The translations under genes and the position numbers were made by a program. A stretch of DNA of 32,793 bases from assembly GCA_025922945.1 (NCBI GenBank), contig JAICGW010000018.1, forward strand, positions 1 through 32,793, given 5' to 3'. Shown here piece by piece: positions 17,742 to 25,401 of the stretch. How positions within the stretch are numbered: the stretch's first letter is position 1; every line of letters begins with the position of its first letter. The notes beneath the pieces are model-generated. The model ran no database searches. It was not told the origin of the DNA and was given only the letters and a program-made list of their open reading frames with translations. The stretch is from Acidimicrobiia bacterium. Its GTDB lineage: Bacteria; Actinomycetota; Acidimicrobiia; Spongiisociales; ZC4RG35.

Positions 17742-17788
17742 TTCTCCCCCTGAACGGGGAATTACGGGGCAACCGGGAGAGGGGAGAA
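17742..17788 (+). terminator. Possible clpC terminator (G/C-rich inverted repeat)
   Basis: TTCTCCCC (17742-17749) and GGGGAGAA (17781-17788) form a perfect 8-bp stem with a wide loop. Alternatively TCCCC/GGGGA (17745-17760) makes a small hairpin. Neither has a T-run. The rest of the 137-bp spacer up to the BMP gene shows only a TATTCT (17813-17818) that could be a -10. Confidence 0.35.
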
Positions 17789-17871
17789 CAGGCCGACTTC
17801 CGCAGTGCTCGCTATTCTCCGCTCCGGCGGGACCAAGCGCTCGCCATCACCCAATTGGAAGGAATACAACT

Positions 17872-19047
17872 GTGAGACAACACCTACGCGTGCTGTCGCT
17901 TCTGGCGGCAGCAATGCTGGTGCTGGTGGCCTGTGCGGGCGGCGATGCCGTCACGACAACGGCCCCTACTACGGACACAACTGCGGCCCCGACCGATACC
18001 ACCGAAACCACCGAAGCCACCACCGAAACCACGGCCGGCGCGACAACCACCTCAGGGGCGGTCGCCGCCTGTGACAGTTCAGTGGGCCTGGTCTTCGACA
18101 TCGGCGGCCGGGGCGACCAGTCGTTCAACGACTCCGCCGCCGCCGGTCTCGAGCGGGCGGCCGACGAGATGGGCATCACCTTCACCGAGGCCTCGCCTAA
18201 CGATGACGGTTCGAACCGGGCCGAGCTGCTCCAGCTTGCGGCCGATGCGAGCGACATCGTGCTTGCGATCGGATTCCTCTTCGAGGGCGACGCTGCCGCG
18301 GTTGGCGCGGAAAACCCCGAGGTCAGTTTCGCGGTCGTCGATTCACCGATGCTCGACTTCACCGATAACCCGGAGGGCGTTCCTTATGGCGACAACATCG
18401 CCGGGTTGGTCTTCTCCGAGGAGCAAGGCTCGTTCCTGGTTGGTGCTGCTGCCGCTCTCAAATCCACGACGGGAACCATCGGGTTCATTGGTGGCGTGAG
18501 TGGCGTCGGAGGCTTGATCGAGAAGTTCGAGGCTGGCTACCAGGCCGGAGCCATGGCGGTCAATCCCGACATCGAGATCCTCTCTGAGTACATCACCGCC
18601 GCCCCCGACTTTGATGGCTTCAACGCTCCCGACCGTGCCCGCGAGATCGCCTTGGCGATGTACGACGGCGGAGCCGACATCGTCTACCACGCGGCGGGCG
18701 GCTCCGGTGCTGGCCTCTTCGAGGCGGCCTCGGTGGCGAGCGATACCTCCGGCTCCAAGGTTTGGGCAATCGGGGTCGACTCCGACCAGTACAACACTGC
18801 CGACCCGGCGGTGCAGGAGTTCATCCTCACCTCGATGCTGAAGCGGGTCGACGTCGCCGTCTTCGAGGCGATCAGGGCGCAGTGTGAAGGCACCTTTACT
18901 GCCGGACCCACCGCCTACGACCTCTCGGTCGACGGGGTCGGCTATTCCACCTCGGGTGGCTTCGTCGATGACATCACCGATCAGCTGGAGGATTTCAAGG
19001 CTCAGATCGTCAGTGGCGACATCGTCGTTCCCACCGAGCCGTCCTAG
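17872..19047 (+). CDS. BMP-family nucleoside-binding lipoprotein of an ABC importer
   Basis: The 391-residue substrate-binding protein of the BMP/PnrA/Med family, which usually binds purine or other nucleosides. A signal peptide with lipobox LVAC gives lipid attachment at Cys21. A long Thr-rich linker (about 27-62) tethers the binding domain. SVGLVFDIGGRGDQSFND is the family N-terminal motif (nucleoside-contacting Asp/Phe). VVDSP, GSFLVGAAAAL, GFIGGVSG and YHAAGGSGAGLFEAA follow in the typical order. GTG 17872 has GGAAGGA 8-14 bp upstream. A strong hairpin follows the stop, before the ATPase gene. Exact ligand is not readable from sequence. Confidence 0.92.
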   Translation: MRQHLRVLSLLAAAMLVLVACAGGDAVTTTAPTTDTTAAPTDTTETTEATTETTAGATTTSGAVAACDSSVGLVFDIGGRGDQSFNDSAAAGLERAADEMGITFTEASPNDDGSNRAELLQLAADASDIVLAIGFLFEGDAAAVGAENPEVSFAVVDSPMLDFTDNPEGVPYGDNIAGLVFSEEQGSFLVGAAAALKSTTGTIGFIGGVSGVGGLIEKFEAGYQAGAMAVNPDIEILSEYITAAPDFDGFNAPDRAREIALAMYDGGADIVYHAAGGSGAGLFEAASVASDTSGSKVWAIGVDSDQYNTADPAVQEFILTSMLKRVDVAVFEAIRAQCEGTFTAGPTAYDLSVDGVGYSTSGGFVDDITDQLEDFKAQIVSGDIVVPTEPS

Positions 19048-19087
19048 GTAGGCGCCTAAACAAGTAACGACATCCAACAGCCACGAC

Positions 19088-19125
19088 GAGCGGGACCGGC
19101 CTATTGTCCGGTCCCGCTCCCTTAT
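19088..19125 (+). terminator. Strong hairpin between lipoprotein and ATPase genes
   Basis: GAGCGGGACCGG (19088-19099) pairs perfectly with CCGGTCCCGCTC (19108-19119) around an 8-nt loop, followed by CCCTTATT. It sits inside the importer operon, so it probably works as a partial terminator or an mRNA 3'-end protector. Either would give more lipoprotein than transporter. GGAGG for the next gene starts 11 bp after the stem. Confidence 0.8.
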
Positions 19126-19141
19126 TGACCGGAGGATTTAG

Positions 19142-20662
19142 TTGGCGACGGCCATCGAGTTGTCAGGCATAACCAAGCGATTTCCCGGAGTGGTTGCCAA
19201 CGATCAAGTCAATCTCACGGTTGAGGAAGGCGAGATCCACGCCATCTGTGGCGAGAATGGCGCGGGCAAGTCCACCTTGATGAAGATCCTCTACGGGATG
19301 CAACAGGCGGACTCCGGCACGATGAAGGTTCACGGCCGCGAGGTCCGATTTGTTTCCCCAACCGAGGCAATCGCTGCCGGGATCGGCATGGTGCACCAGC
19401 ACTTCATGCTTGCCGACCAGCTCACGGTGCTGGAGAACGTCATTCTTGGAGCCGAACCAACCAAGGCCTTAGGTCGAATCGATTTCGAGGCGGCCAGGGA
19501 GCACCTTCGCGAAGTTGGCCAGGCTTACGGACTCACAATTGATCCCAACGACCTGATCGAAGAGCTGGAAGTCGGCGAGCGGCAACGGGTGGAGATCATC
19601 AAGGTGCTTTACCGGGGAGCGAAGATCCTCATCCTCGACGAGCCCACTGCGGTTCTGGTGCCCCAGGAGGTGGAAGAGCTCTTTCGCAACATGAGAGGCC
19701 TCAAGGAGGACGGGGCCACCATCCTTTTCATCGATCACAAACTCGACGAGGTCTTGGCCATTGCCGACACCATTACGGTTTTACGGGATGGAAAGACGGT
19801 TGCCACCGTCAAGCCCAATGAGGTGACGGCCCACGACCTGGCCGAGCTCATGGTGGGTTCGGAGCTGCCGACTCCCGAGACCACCGAATCCACCGTTACC
19901 GATCAGGTGGCTCTCGACGTCGAGTCGGTCACGGTGCTCGACGAAGACGAACGGGTCCTGGTGGACGATGTCACGTTCCGCATCCGCCGCGGCGAAGTGG
20001 TGGGGATCGCCGGAGTGGAGGGGAACGGCCAAGCGGAACTGGTCGATGCCATTCTCGGGACGAGACCAGTTCACCGGGGGTCGATCAAGCTGATGGGTGA
20101 GGACGTAACTCTTCTGCCCGTACGAGCGCGGCGGGAGCGAGGGATCGGCTACATCCCCCAGGACCGGCATCGGGAGGGATTGCTCTTGACCGCCCCCCTC
20201 TGGGAGAACGCGGCGCTCGGACACCAGACTCAGGAGCCCTTCGTCAATGGAATCTTCATTGACCGGGCGGGCAGCAAGGAACGGACCGAGCACATCCGCA
20301 AAGAGTTCGACGTTCGCACTCCCAACGTCGACGTTCACGCCCATGCCCTTTCCGGGGGCAATCAGCAGAAGCTGATCGTGGGCCGGGAGATGACAGCCGA
20401 CCCGATCGTGTTGCTAGCTGCCCATCCCACCCGCGGCATCGACGTCGGCGCCCAGGCCGAAGTTTGGGACGACATCAAGCTGGCTCGCTCGAAAGGGATG
20501 GCGACGCTGTTGATCTCCGCCGATCTCGACGAGCTGATCGGTTTGTCCGACACCATCGTGGTGATGCTGCGGGGAGGTCTCGTGGCCACGCTCGATCCGG
20601 CCAAGCTTTCCCCTCGCGAGCTGGGGGCCTATATGACCGGTGCCAAGGAAGGGGCGGCGTGA
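19142..20662 (+). CDS. Nucleoside/sugar-type ABC transporter ATPase with two nucleotide-binding domains
   Basis: A 506-residue double ATPase of the RbsA/NupO type that powers the importer. The first domain has Walker A GENGAGKST (37-45), signature LEVGERQRVEI (141-151), Walker B LILDEPTAVL and the H-loop FIDHKL. The second has a degenerate Walker A GVEGNGQAE, a full LSGGNQQK signature and LLAAHPTRGIDVGA. The weak second Walker A is normal in this family, where site 2 lacks efficient hydrolysis. TTG 19142 has GGAGG (19131-19135) at good spacing. Its stop overlaps the first permease start (GTGA). Confidence 0.93.
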   Translation: MATAIELSGITKRFPGVVANDQVNLTVEEGEIHAICGENGAGKSTLMKILYGMQQADSGTMKVHGREVRFVSPTEAIAAGIGMVHQHFMLADQLTVLENVILGAEPTKALGRIDFEAAREHLREVGQAYGLTIDPNDLIEELEVGERQRVEIIKVLYRGAKILILDEPTAVLVPQEVEELFRNMRGLKEDGATILFIDHKLDEVLAIADTITVLRDGKTVATVKPNEVTAHDLAELMVGSELPTPETTESTVTDQVALDVESVTVLDEDERVLVDDVTFRIRRGEVVGIAGVEGNGQAELVDAILGTRPVHRGSIKLMGEDVTLLPVRARRERGIGYIPQDRHREGLLLTAPLWENAALGHQTQEPFVNGIFIDRAGSKERTEHIRKEFDVRTPNVDVHAHALSGGNQQKLIVGREMTADPIVLLAAHPTRGIDVGAQAEVWDDIKLARSKGMATLLISADLDELIGLSDTIVVMLRGGLVATLDPAKLSPRELGAYMTGAKEGAA

Positions 20663-21789
20663 GCCTTTCCCGACGAATCTTGTTGGCGCTGGCCGCGCCG
20701 GTTGTGGCGTTGGTTGTTGCCTTAGCGATGTCATCGGTTGTCTTAGTCCTCTCGGGCAGCAACCCGCTCGAGGCCTTCGCCGACATGATCGGTCACGCCA
20801 GTCGACTCGAGACCATGGTCGACATCCTCAACCGTGCCACGCCGATCTACATCGCTGGAGTGGCGGTGGCAATCGGCTTCCGCATGAACCTTTTCAACAT
20901 TGGGGTCGAAGGTCAATACCTGCTGGCGGCATTGGTGGCAGCCCACGTGGGAGCCTTGGTCGACTTGCCCGGTCCGCTGCGAATCGTCTTCATCCTGGTG
21001 GTGGCGATGGCGGTGGGGGCGGCCTACTCGGGGTTCGCCGGGGTCCTGAAGGTAACCAGGGGCATCAGCGAAGTGATCTCGACGATCATGCTCAACGCCA
21101 TCGCCATCACCGGTCTGATTGCCTTCCTGATTCGAGAGTGGCAGGCAGGAGGGGCAATTCAGGGAGGAGTGGGCCGGGTCGGTACGACGCCGATCCCGGA
21201 TTCGGGCTTGATCCCCAACATGAACCCCGTACTCGAGTTTTTCACTCGCGAGATACGCCAAGGAAAACAACTGACCGGTGTGCTCGTGGTCGCCATCCTG
21301 GTGGGGATCGTTTATCACCTACTCGTCAACCGCACCCGATTTGGCTTCGACCTGCGAGCCAGCGGTATTAACCCCTTCGCCGCCCAGGTGGGAGGAGTGC
21401 CGGCCAAGCGGATGGTGGTGAGCGCCATGGTGCTTTCCGGAGCCGTCGCCGGGCTGGTGGGAATGACCGAGATCAACCAGGTGGGATTCTTTCCCGCCAA
21501 CCCCATCAAGGGCCTCGGGTTTACAGGAATAGCCGCCGCCCTCCTCGGCCGTAACCACCCGGCGGGAATCATCCTCGCCGCCCTCATCTTTTCCTTTCTC
21601 GACATCTCCTCGGGGGTCCTGCAATTCACCGGCGCCGCTTCGCGGGAGATCGTCGTGATCATGCAGGGGGTCATCATCCTGGCCGCGGTCGTTGCCTACG
21701 AGGTGGCCAGTCGGGCTCGTGAGCGTCAGGAGGCGAAGTCGGCGGCGGAAGCCCTGGGAGACGTCAAACCTTCGGAGGAGGCAGCATGA
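20659..21789 (+). CDS. Nucleoside ABC transporter permease 1 (BPD_transp_2)
   Basis: A 376-residue integral membrane protein with about eight to ten hydrophobic helices. It belongs to the branched-chain/ribose/nucleoside permease superfamily. Family motifs are FRMNLFNIGVEGQ near residues 75-87, RGISEVISTIMLN in the middle, and the FTGIAAALLGRNHPAGI loop that contacts the ATPase. GTG 20659 overlaps the ATPase stop; the frame is open much further upstream, but that part lies inside the ATPase gene. The C-terminal tail is charged (RARERQEAKSAAEAL) and cytoplasmic. Its stop overlaps the second permease (ATGA). Confidence 0.93.
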   Translation: MSLSRRILLALAAPVVALVVALAMSSVVLVLSGSNPLEAFADMIGHASRLETMVDILNRATPIYIAGVAVAIGFRMNLFNIGVEGQYLLAALVAAHVGALVDLPGPLRIVFILVVAMAVGAAYSGFAGVLKVTRGISEVISTIMLNAIAITGLIAFLIREWQAGGAIQGGVGRVGTTPIPDSGLIPNMNPVLEFFTREIRQGKQLTGVLVVAILVGIVYHLLVNRTRFGFDLRASGINPFAAQVGGVPAKRMVVSAMVLSGAVAGLVGMTEINQVGFFPANPIKGLGFTGIAAALLGRNHPAGIILAALIFSFLDISSGVLQFTGAASREIVVIMQGVIILAAVVAYEVASRARERQEAKSAAEALGDVKPSEEAA

Positions 21790-23039
21790 ACTGGGAGAAG
21801 CTTCCCGCCTGGCTGCGCTGGGCGCTCTACGCCGCGGTTGGCGTGTTCGTGCTGACCGTCGTTCAGGATTTCGACGAGACCGGAAGCCTCACCGCCGCCG
21901 GGTCGTCACAGTCGATGCTGCGCTGGGCGGTCCCGATCCTCCTCGCCGGACTGGGCGGACTCTTCTCCGAACGAGCGGGTGTCGTAAATATCGGCCTTGA
22001 AGGCATGATGATCCTCGGCACCTGGTTCGGTGCTTGGGGGGCGGTGGTGTACGGACCCTGGTGGGGGATTGTGTTGGGGATGGCAGCGGGGGCGGTGGGC
22101 GGCTTGCTCCATGCCATCGCCACCGTCACTTTCGGTGTCGACCACGTTATCTCGGGCGTGGCGATCAACATTCTCGCTCCCGGCATCACCCGATTCCTCT
22201 CCTCCGAGGTCCTGACAACTCTCCCCGGGGGATCTATCACCCAGTCTCCCCGGGTTCCTGGCGTCGGCACTTTTACTCTGCCCATCCTCGGCGGGGGCAG
22301 CATCGGCTCCTGGCAGACCCCGGACTTCTTTGGCTGGCTGGCCGGTCGGGAGATATTTCTCATCTCCGACATCGCCAGTATCGCCAAGGGCCTGGTCACC
22401 CGTATCTCCTGGGTCTCCCTCATCGCCCTTCTGCTCGTGCCCTTCACGGCCTGGCTGCTCTGGCGCACCCGTTTCGGGCTCCGGCTCCGGATCTGTGGGG
22501 AGAGACCGCAGGCAGGAGAGGCACAAGGGATCAACGTTTATCGTTTCAAGTACATCGGCGTCGTCATCAGTGGGGCGCTTTCCGGCCTGGGGGGCGCCTT
22601 CATCGCCAGCCCCGAGCTATCTGGGATTTACCTAGAGGGGCAAACCACTGGTCGGGGCTTCATCGGCCTGGCGGCGCTTATCTTCGGAAACTGGAGGCCC
22701 GTTGGAGTTTTGGGTGGAGCACTGCTTTTCGGTTACCCCTTCGGGATCGGTCTCCGCGATCTCGACGGCAGCGCCTCGCACTCTCTGATCCTGGTCAACG
22801 CCATCGGATTGGCGGCAGTGGCGATATGGGCGGCGACCCGGGGGAAGCGAGTCGACGCGGTTCTGGCCCTTGTACTCGGATTGGCAGCGGCGGCGTGGTA
22901 CCTGACCTCGGACACCCTGCCCGACGTGTGGATCAACATCCTCCCGTTCGTCATTGTTTTGATCGTTCTGGTCTTCTTCGCCCAGAGGTTGAGGGCGCCG
23001 GCGGCGGACGGTCTTCGCTACCGCAAGGGTGAGAATTGA
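21786..23039 (+). CDS. Nucleoside ABC transporter permease 2 (BPD_transp_2)
   Basis: The 417-residue partner permease forming a heterodimer with the preceding one. SERAGVVNIGLEGMMILG (about 57-74) is the counterpart of the NIGVEGQ motif. DHVISGVAINILAPGITRFL and RICGERPQAGEAQGIN (cytoplasmic loop) are typical, as is RGFIGLAALIFGNWRPVG before the last helices. It has extra hydrophobic segments at the C terminus compared with permease 1 (VDAVLALVLGLAAAAWYL; WINILPFVIVLIVLVFF). Start ATG 21786. Its stop TGA (23037-23039) overlaps the TTG of the P450 gene. Confidence 0.93.
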   Translation: MNWEKLPAWLRWALYAAVGVFVLTVVQDFDETGSLTAAGSSQSMLRWAVPILLAGLGGLFSERAGVVNIGLEGMMILGTWFGAWGAVVYGPWWGIVLGMAAGAVGGLLHAIATVTFGVDHVISGVAINILAPGITRFLSSEVLTTLPGGSITQSPRVPGVGTFTLPILGGGSIGSWQTPDFFGWLAGREIFLISDIASIAKGLVTRISWVSLIALLLVPFTAWLLWRTRFGLRLRICGERPQAGEAQGINVYRFKYIGVVISGALSGLGGAFIASPELSGIYLEGQTTGRGFIGLAALIFGNWRPVGVLGGALLFGYPFGIGLRDLDGSASHSLILVNAIGLAAVAIWAATRGKRVDAVLALVLGLAAAAWYLTSDTLPDVWINILPFVIVLIVLVFFAQRLRAPAADGLRYRKGEN

Positions 23040-24277
23040 TCGAAGGGAGGACCGACCGGGCGGATTTTGACCCCTATTCGAGCGCCTTCCAGCACGATCC
23101 CTATCCGGTTTACTCCCGCCTCCGGAAAGAGCGACCGGTTTTTTACGACCCCGACTGGGAGCTGACCTTTTTCACCCGCCACGCCGACGTGGCGGGGATG
23201 CTCAAAGATCGCCGGTTCGGGCGTGACATTCGTGGCGTTACGGGGGACATCGATCCTCGGCTCTATGCCCGTAACTATCCCGATCATCTCCCCACCTGGA
23301 ATCGATACATCCGCGGCTCGTTCATCGACCTCGAACCACCGCGCCACACCCGCCTCCGGCGTCTGGTGCAGTGGGCTTTCACCCGGCGGTCGACCGAGAC
23401 CTATCGCCCACGCCTCGAGGCCACGGCCTCTGCCGCCCTTGAGACCGCCATCGAGCGGGGGGCGATGGAGGCCATCGCCGAATACGCCACGCCGATCCCA
23501 CTCGTGATGATCGCCGACCTCCTCGGCATCCCGCAGGGAGACCAACCCCAACTCGTGTCCTGGTCCCACGACATCGTCCGGGTCTTCGACCAGGGCTGCA
23601 CCGCCGAGGAAGGCGCTCGCGCCGAACATGCCGTCAGTGCGTTCGTCGAGTACATCCGTCAGGTTCTCGTCGAAAGGAGGCGCAATCCGGGCTCAGATCT
23701 GGTTTCATCGTTGCTCGCAGCCAATCACGAGGGCGATCGCCTCGATGATGACGAGCTGATTGCCACCTGCATCTTGACCCTCAACGCCGGCCACGAGGCG
23801 ACGGTCCACGCCATTGGCAATGGACTTCTCGCCCTCGCCTCCGACCCCGACCAGTTCGAGCTGCTGAAGACCGACCCGGCCGGTCTCGCGGAGCGGGCTA
23901 CCGACGAGATCCTTCGTTACGACTCACCCTTGCAGATGTTCGAGCGTTGGGTGCTGACCGATCTCGAGTGGTCGGGAACCGAGCTCGAACACGGGACCAA
24001 GGTGGGGCTTCTTTTCGGGTCCGCCAATCACGATGAGGCGGTATTCGTCGAACCCGAGCGCCTCGACCTGCGTCGAATTGATAACCCGCACGTATCCTTT
24101 GGCGCCGGGGTTCATTACTGCGTGGGGGCGCCGCTGGCCAGGGTCGAGTTGGAGGTGGCTTTCGCCGCCTTCGCCACCCGGATCGAGAAGTTTGAGCTGA
24201 ACGGCGAGCCCGAGCGGGTGCGCTCGCTTGTCTTTCGGGGGATGCGTTCGCTCCCGCTGGCTCTCAGCCCCCGGTAG
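23036..24277 (+). CDS. Cytochrome P450
   Basis: A 413-residue soluble bacterial P450. The heme loop is FGAGVHYCVGAPLAR with the thiolate Cys362, and the K-helix ExxR is in DEILRYDSP. The N-terminal FDPYSSAFQHDPYPVYSRLR and IDLEPPRHTRLRRLV (C-helix) are standard class I features. The I-helix reads LNAGHEATVHA, so Ala255 stands where most P450s have the O2-activating Thr, with Thr256 next to it. No ferredoxin or reductase gene is nearby. The TTG at 23036 overlaps the permease stop; a AGGGAGG at 23044-23050 lies inside the frame with no good start after it. The overlap implies co-translation with the importer. Substrate unknown. Confidence 0.92.
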   Translation: MIEGRTDRADFDPYSSAFQHDPYPVYSRLRKERPVFYDPDWELTFFTRHADVAGMLKDRRFGRDIRGVTGDIDPRLYARNYPDHLPTWNRYIRGSFIDLEPPRHTRLRRLVQWAFTRRSTETYRPRLEATASAALETAIERGAMEAIAEYATPIPLVMIADLLGIPQGDQPQLVSWSHDIVRVFDQGCTAEEGARAEHAVSAFVEYIRQVLVERRRNPGSDLVSSLLAANHEGDRLDDDELIATCILTLNAGHEATVHAIGNGLLALASDPDQFELLKTDPAGLAERATDEILRYDSPLQMFERWVLTDLEWSGTELEHGTKVGLLFGSANHDEAVFVEPERLDLRRIDNPHVSFGAGVHYCVGAPLARVELEVAFAAFATRIEKFELNGEPERVRSLVFRGMRSLPLALSPR

Positions 24278-25217
24278 TAGTAGTGGTGGTGTCGTCCACC
24301 AAGGTGGTGTTGGTGGTGGTCTCGGCCGGCCGGCCCACGACGGTGATTTCCTCGATGGCCAGTTCGTCGAATGGCTCCGTACCCTCCACCACCTCCGCCT
24401 GATAGACGCTCTGGATGGTGATGACGATGAAGTTGGCTCGAATGGTGGCGAAGTCGAAACCCTGTTCGCCGGGCGCGTCCTGTAGCTCCTGGGGAACGAC
24501 AAAGGGGTTGCCTTCCGCCTCGATGGTGATTCCTTTCGCTCGGTAATTGCGCCGGAATCGGGTCTCATCTTCGAGATTGAGCCAGATAATTCTGGTCACC
24601 TCCATCGGCTGAGGGAAGGTGAGTCGGATCTCGACTTCCTTTTCGCCTTCGGGCAGCTCGTTGTAGTTGACCTGGAACGAGCCGGCGTTGCCATCGATCA
24701 GATTGGTACACGAGAAATCCCCGCCGAGTCCCTCTGGAACACAGGAGGCAGTGAGAATGTCGAGCGGGGCGGGATTTTCCACCTGCACGGCGCCCGCGGT
24801 AGTGGTGCTGGCGTCAGCCGCCAATGTGGTGGCGGTCGTCTGATCGTCTCCGTTGATCAAGTTGATCAAGACCGCGATGATGACTACCAGGGCAATGAGA
24901 CCGAACAGCGCTCCCAGGGCGCGGACCCCGGCTGTGCTCTGCACGGCGGGCCGAGGTGCGGTGGGCAGTGGACCCTGGCGAAGCCGAGCCCCACACTCCT
25001 CGCAATGACGATTGGTGGAGGGGTTGGGGGCGCCGCAGGATGGACACAGAGTCGGCTCGCCCCGCGCCGTCCGCGGTGGGGGTGGGCCTTCCTCTAGGTC
25101 GAACTCCTCATACTCGTCTTCGTCTTTCTGGAGGGTGTCGACCCAGCTACCGCAGGTGGGACAAAACTCCTCGTCGACCACGGTCGCACCACAGTTGTCA
25201 CACACATAACGGGCCAT
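24264..25217 (-). CDS. Zinc-ribbon membrane protein with discoidin-like extracellular domain
   Basis: A 317-residue single-pass membrane protein. Two zinc ribbons lie in the cytoplasm: Cys6/9 with Cys19/22, and a second pair around CPSCG and CEECG, separated by an acidic stretch. A transmembrane helix (about 96-116, LGALFGLIALVVIIAVLINLI) and a Thr/Ala linker follow. The ectodomain has an ILTASCVPEG…CTNLIDGN start and an EIRLTFPQPMEVTRIIWLN strand pattern. This looks like the F5/8 (discoidin) or NADase-type glycan-binding fold. The end is a Thr run. I chose ATG 25217, since it begins the first ribbon (MARYVCDNCG); the longer frame to 25709 runs through disA. The gene overlaps the P450 3' end by 14 bp, tail to tail. 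Confidence 0.82.
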   Translation of the reverse strand: MARYVCDNCGATVVDEEFCPTCGSWVDTLQKDEDEYEEFDLEEGPPPPRTARGEPTLCPSCGAPNPSTNRHCEECGARLRQGPLPTAPRPAVQSTAGVRALGALFGLIALVVIIAVLINLINGDDQTTATTLAADASTTTAGAVQVENPAPLDILTASCVPEGLGGDFSCTNLIDGNAGSFQVNYNELPEGEKEVEIRLTFPQPMEVTRIIWLNLEDETRFRRNYRAKGITIEAEGNPFVVPQELQDAPGEQGFDFATIRANFIVITIQSVYQAEVVEGTEPFDELAIEEITVVGRPAETTTNTTLVDDTTTTTTGG

Positions 25218-25241
25218 TCGGGCCGGTATTGTGCCACGCAG

Positions 25242-25376
25242 ATGTTTTTTGCGGAGATCGCGGGGGGAGCCGACATCAGGCAGGCCGAGCCCTGGAACGC
25301 GTTCTCCGTTCTCGCAGCCCTGTTGCTCTTCGGAGCTATTGGCTACCTCGTCTGGAGAAGAGTGCGCCGGCCCTAA
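25242..25376 (+). CDS. 44-residue single-pass membrane protein
   Basis: A small ORF with ATG 25242 and TAA 25374-25376. It encodes an acidic/polar N terminus (about 1-19, containing AEIAGGADIRQAEPW), a hydrophobic helix (about 20-37, FSVLAALLLFGAIGYLVW) and a basic end RRVRRP, so an N-out/C-in topology is likely. Codon third positions are mostly G/C, as in real genes here. It lies 24 bp from the divergent zinc-ribbon gene and 25 bp before disA, so it may be the first gene of the disA transcript. No ribosome-binding site is visible. No family is recognised. Confidence 0.5.
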   Translation: MFFAEIAGGADIRQAEPWNAFSVLAALLLFGAIGYLVWRRVRRP

Positions 25377-25401
25377 CCCGGGGGCGGAAGGAAAGTCGTT
25401 G

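Noticed and set aside
22034-23032. A 332-codon frame inside permease 2
   Set aside because: The product is Arg/Gly/His-rich with no domain and overlaps a clear transmembrane permease in another frame.
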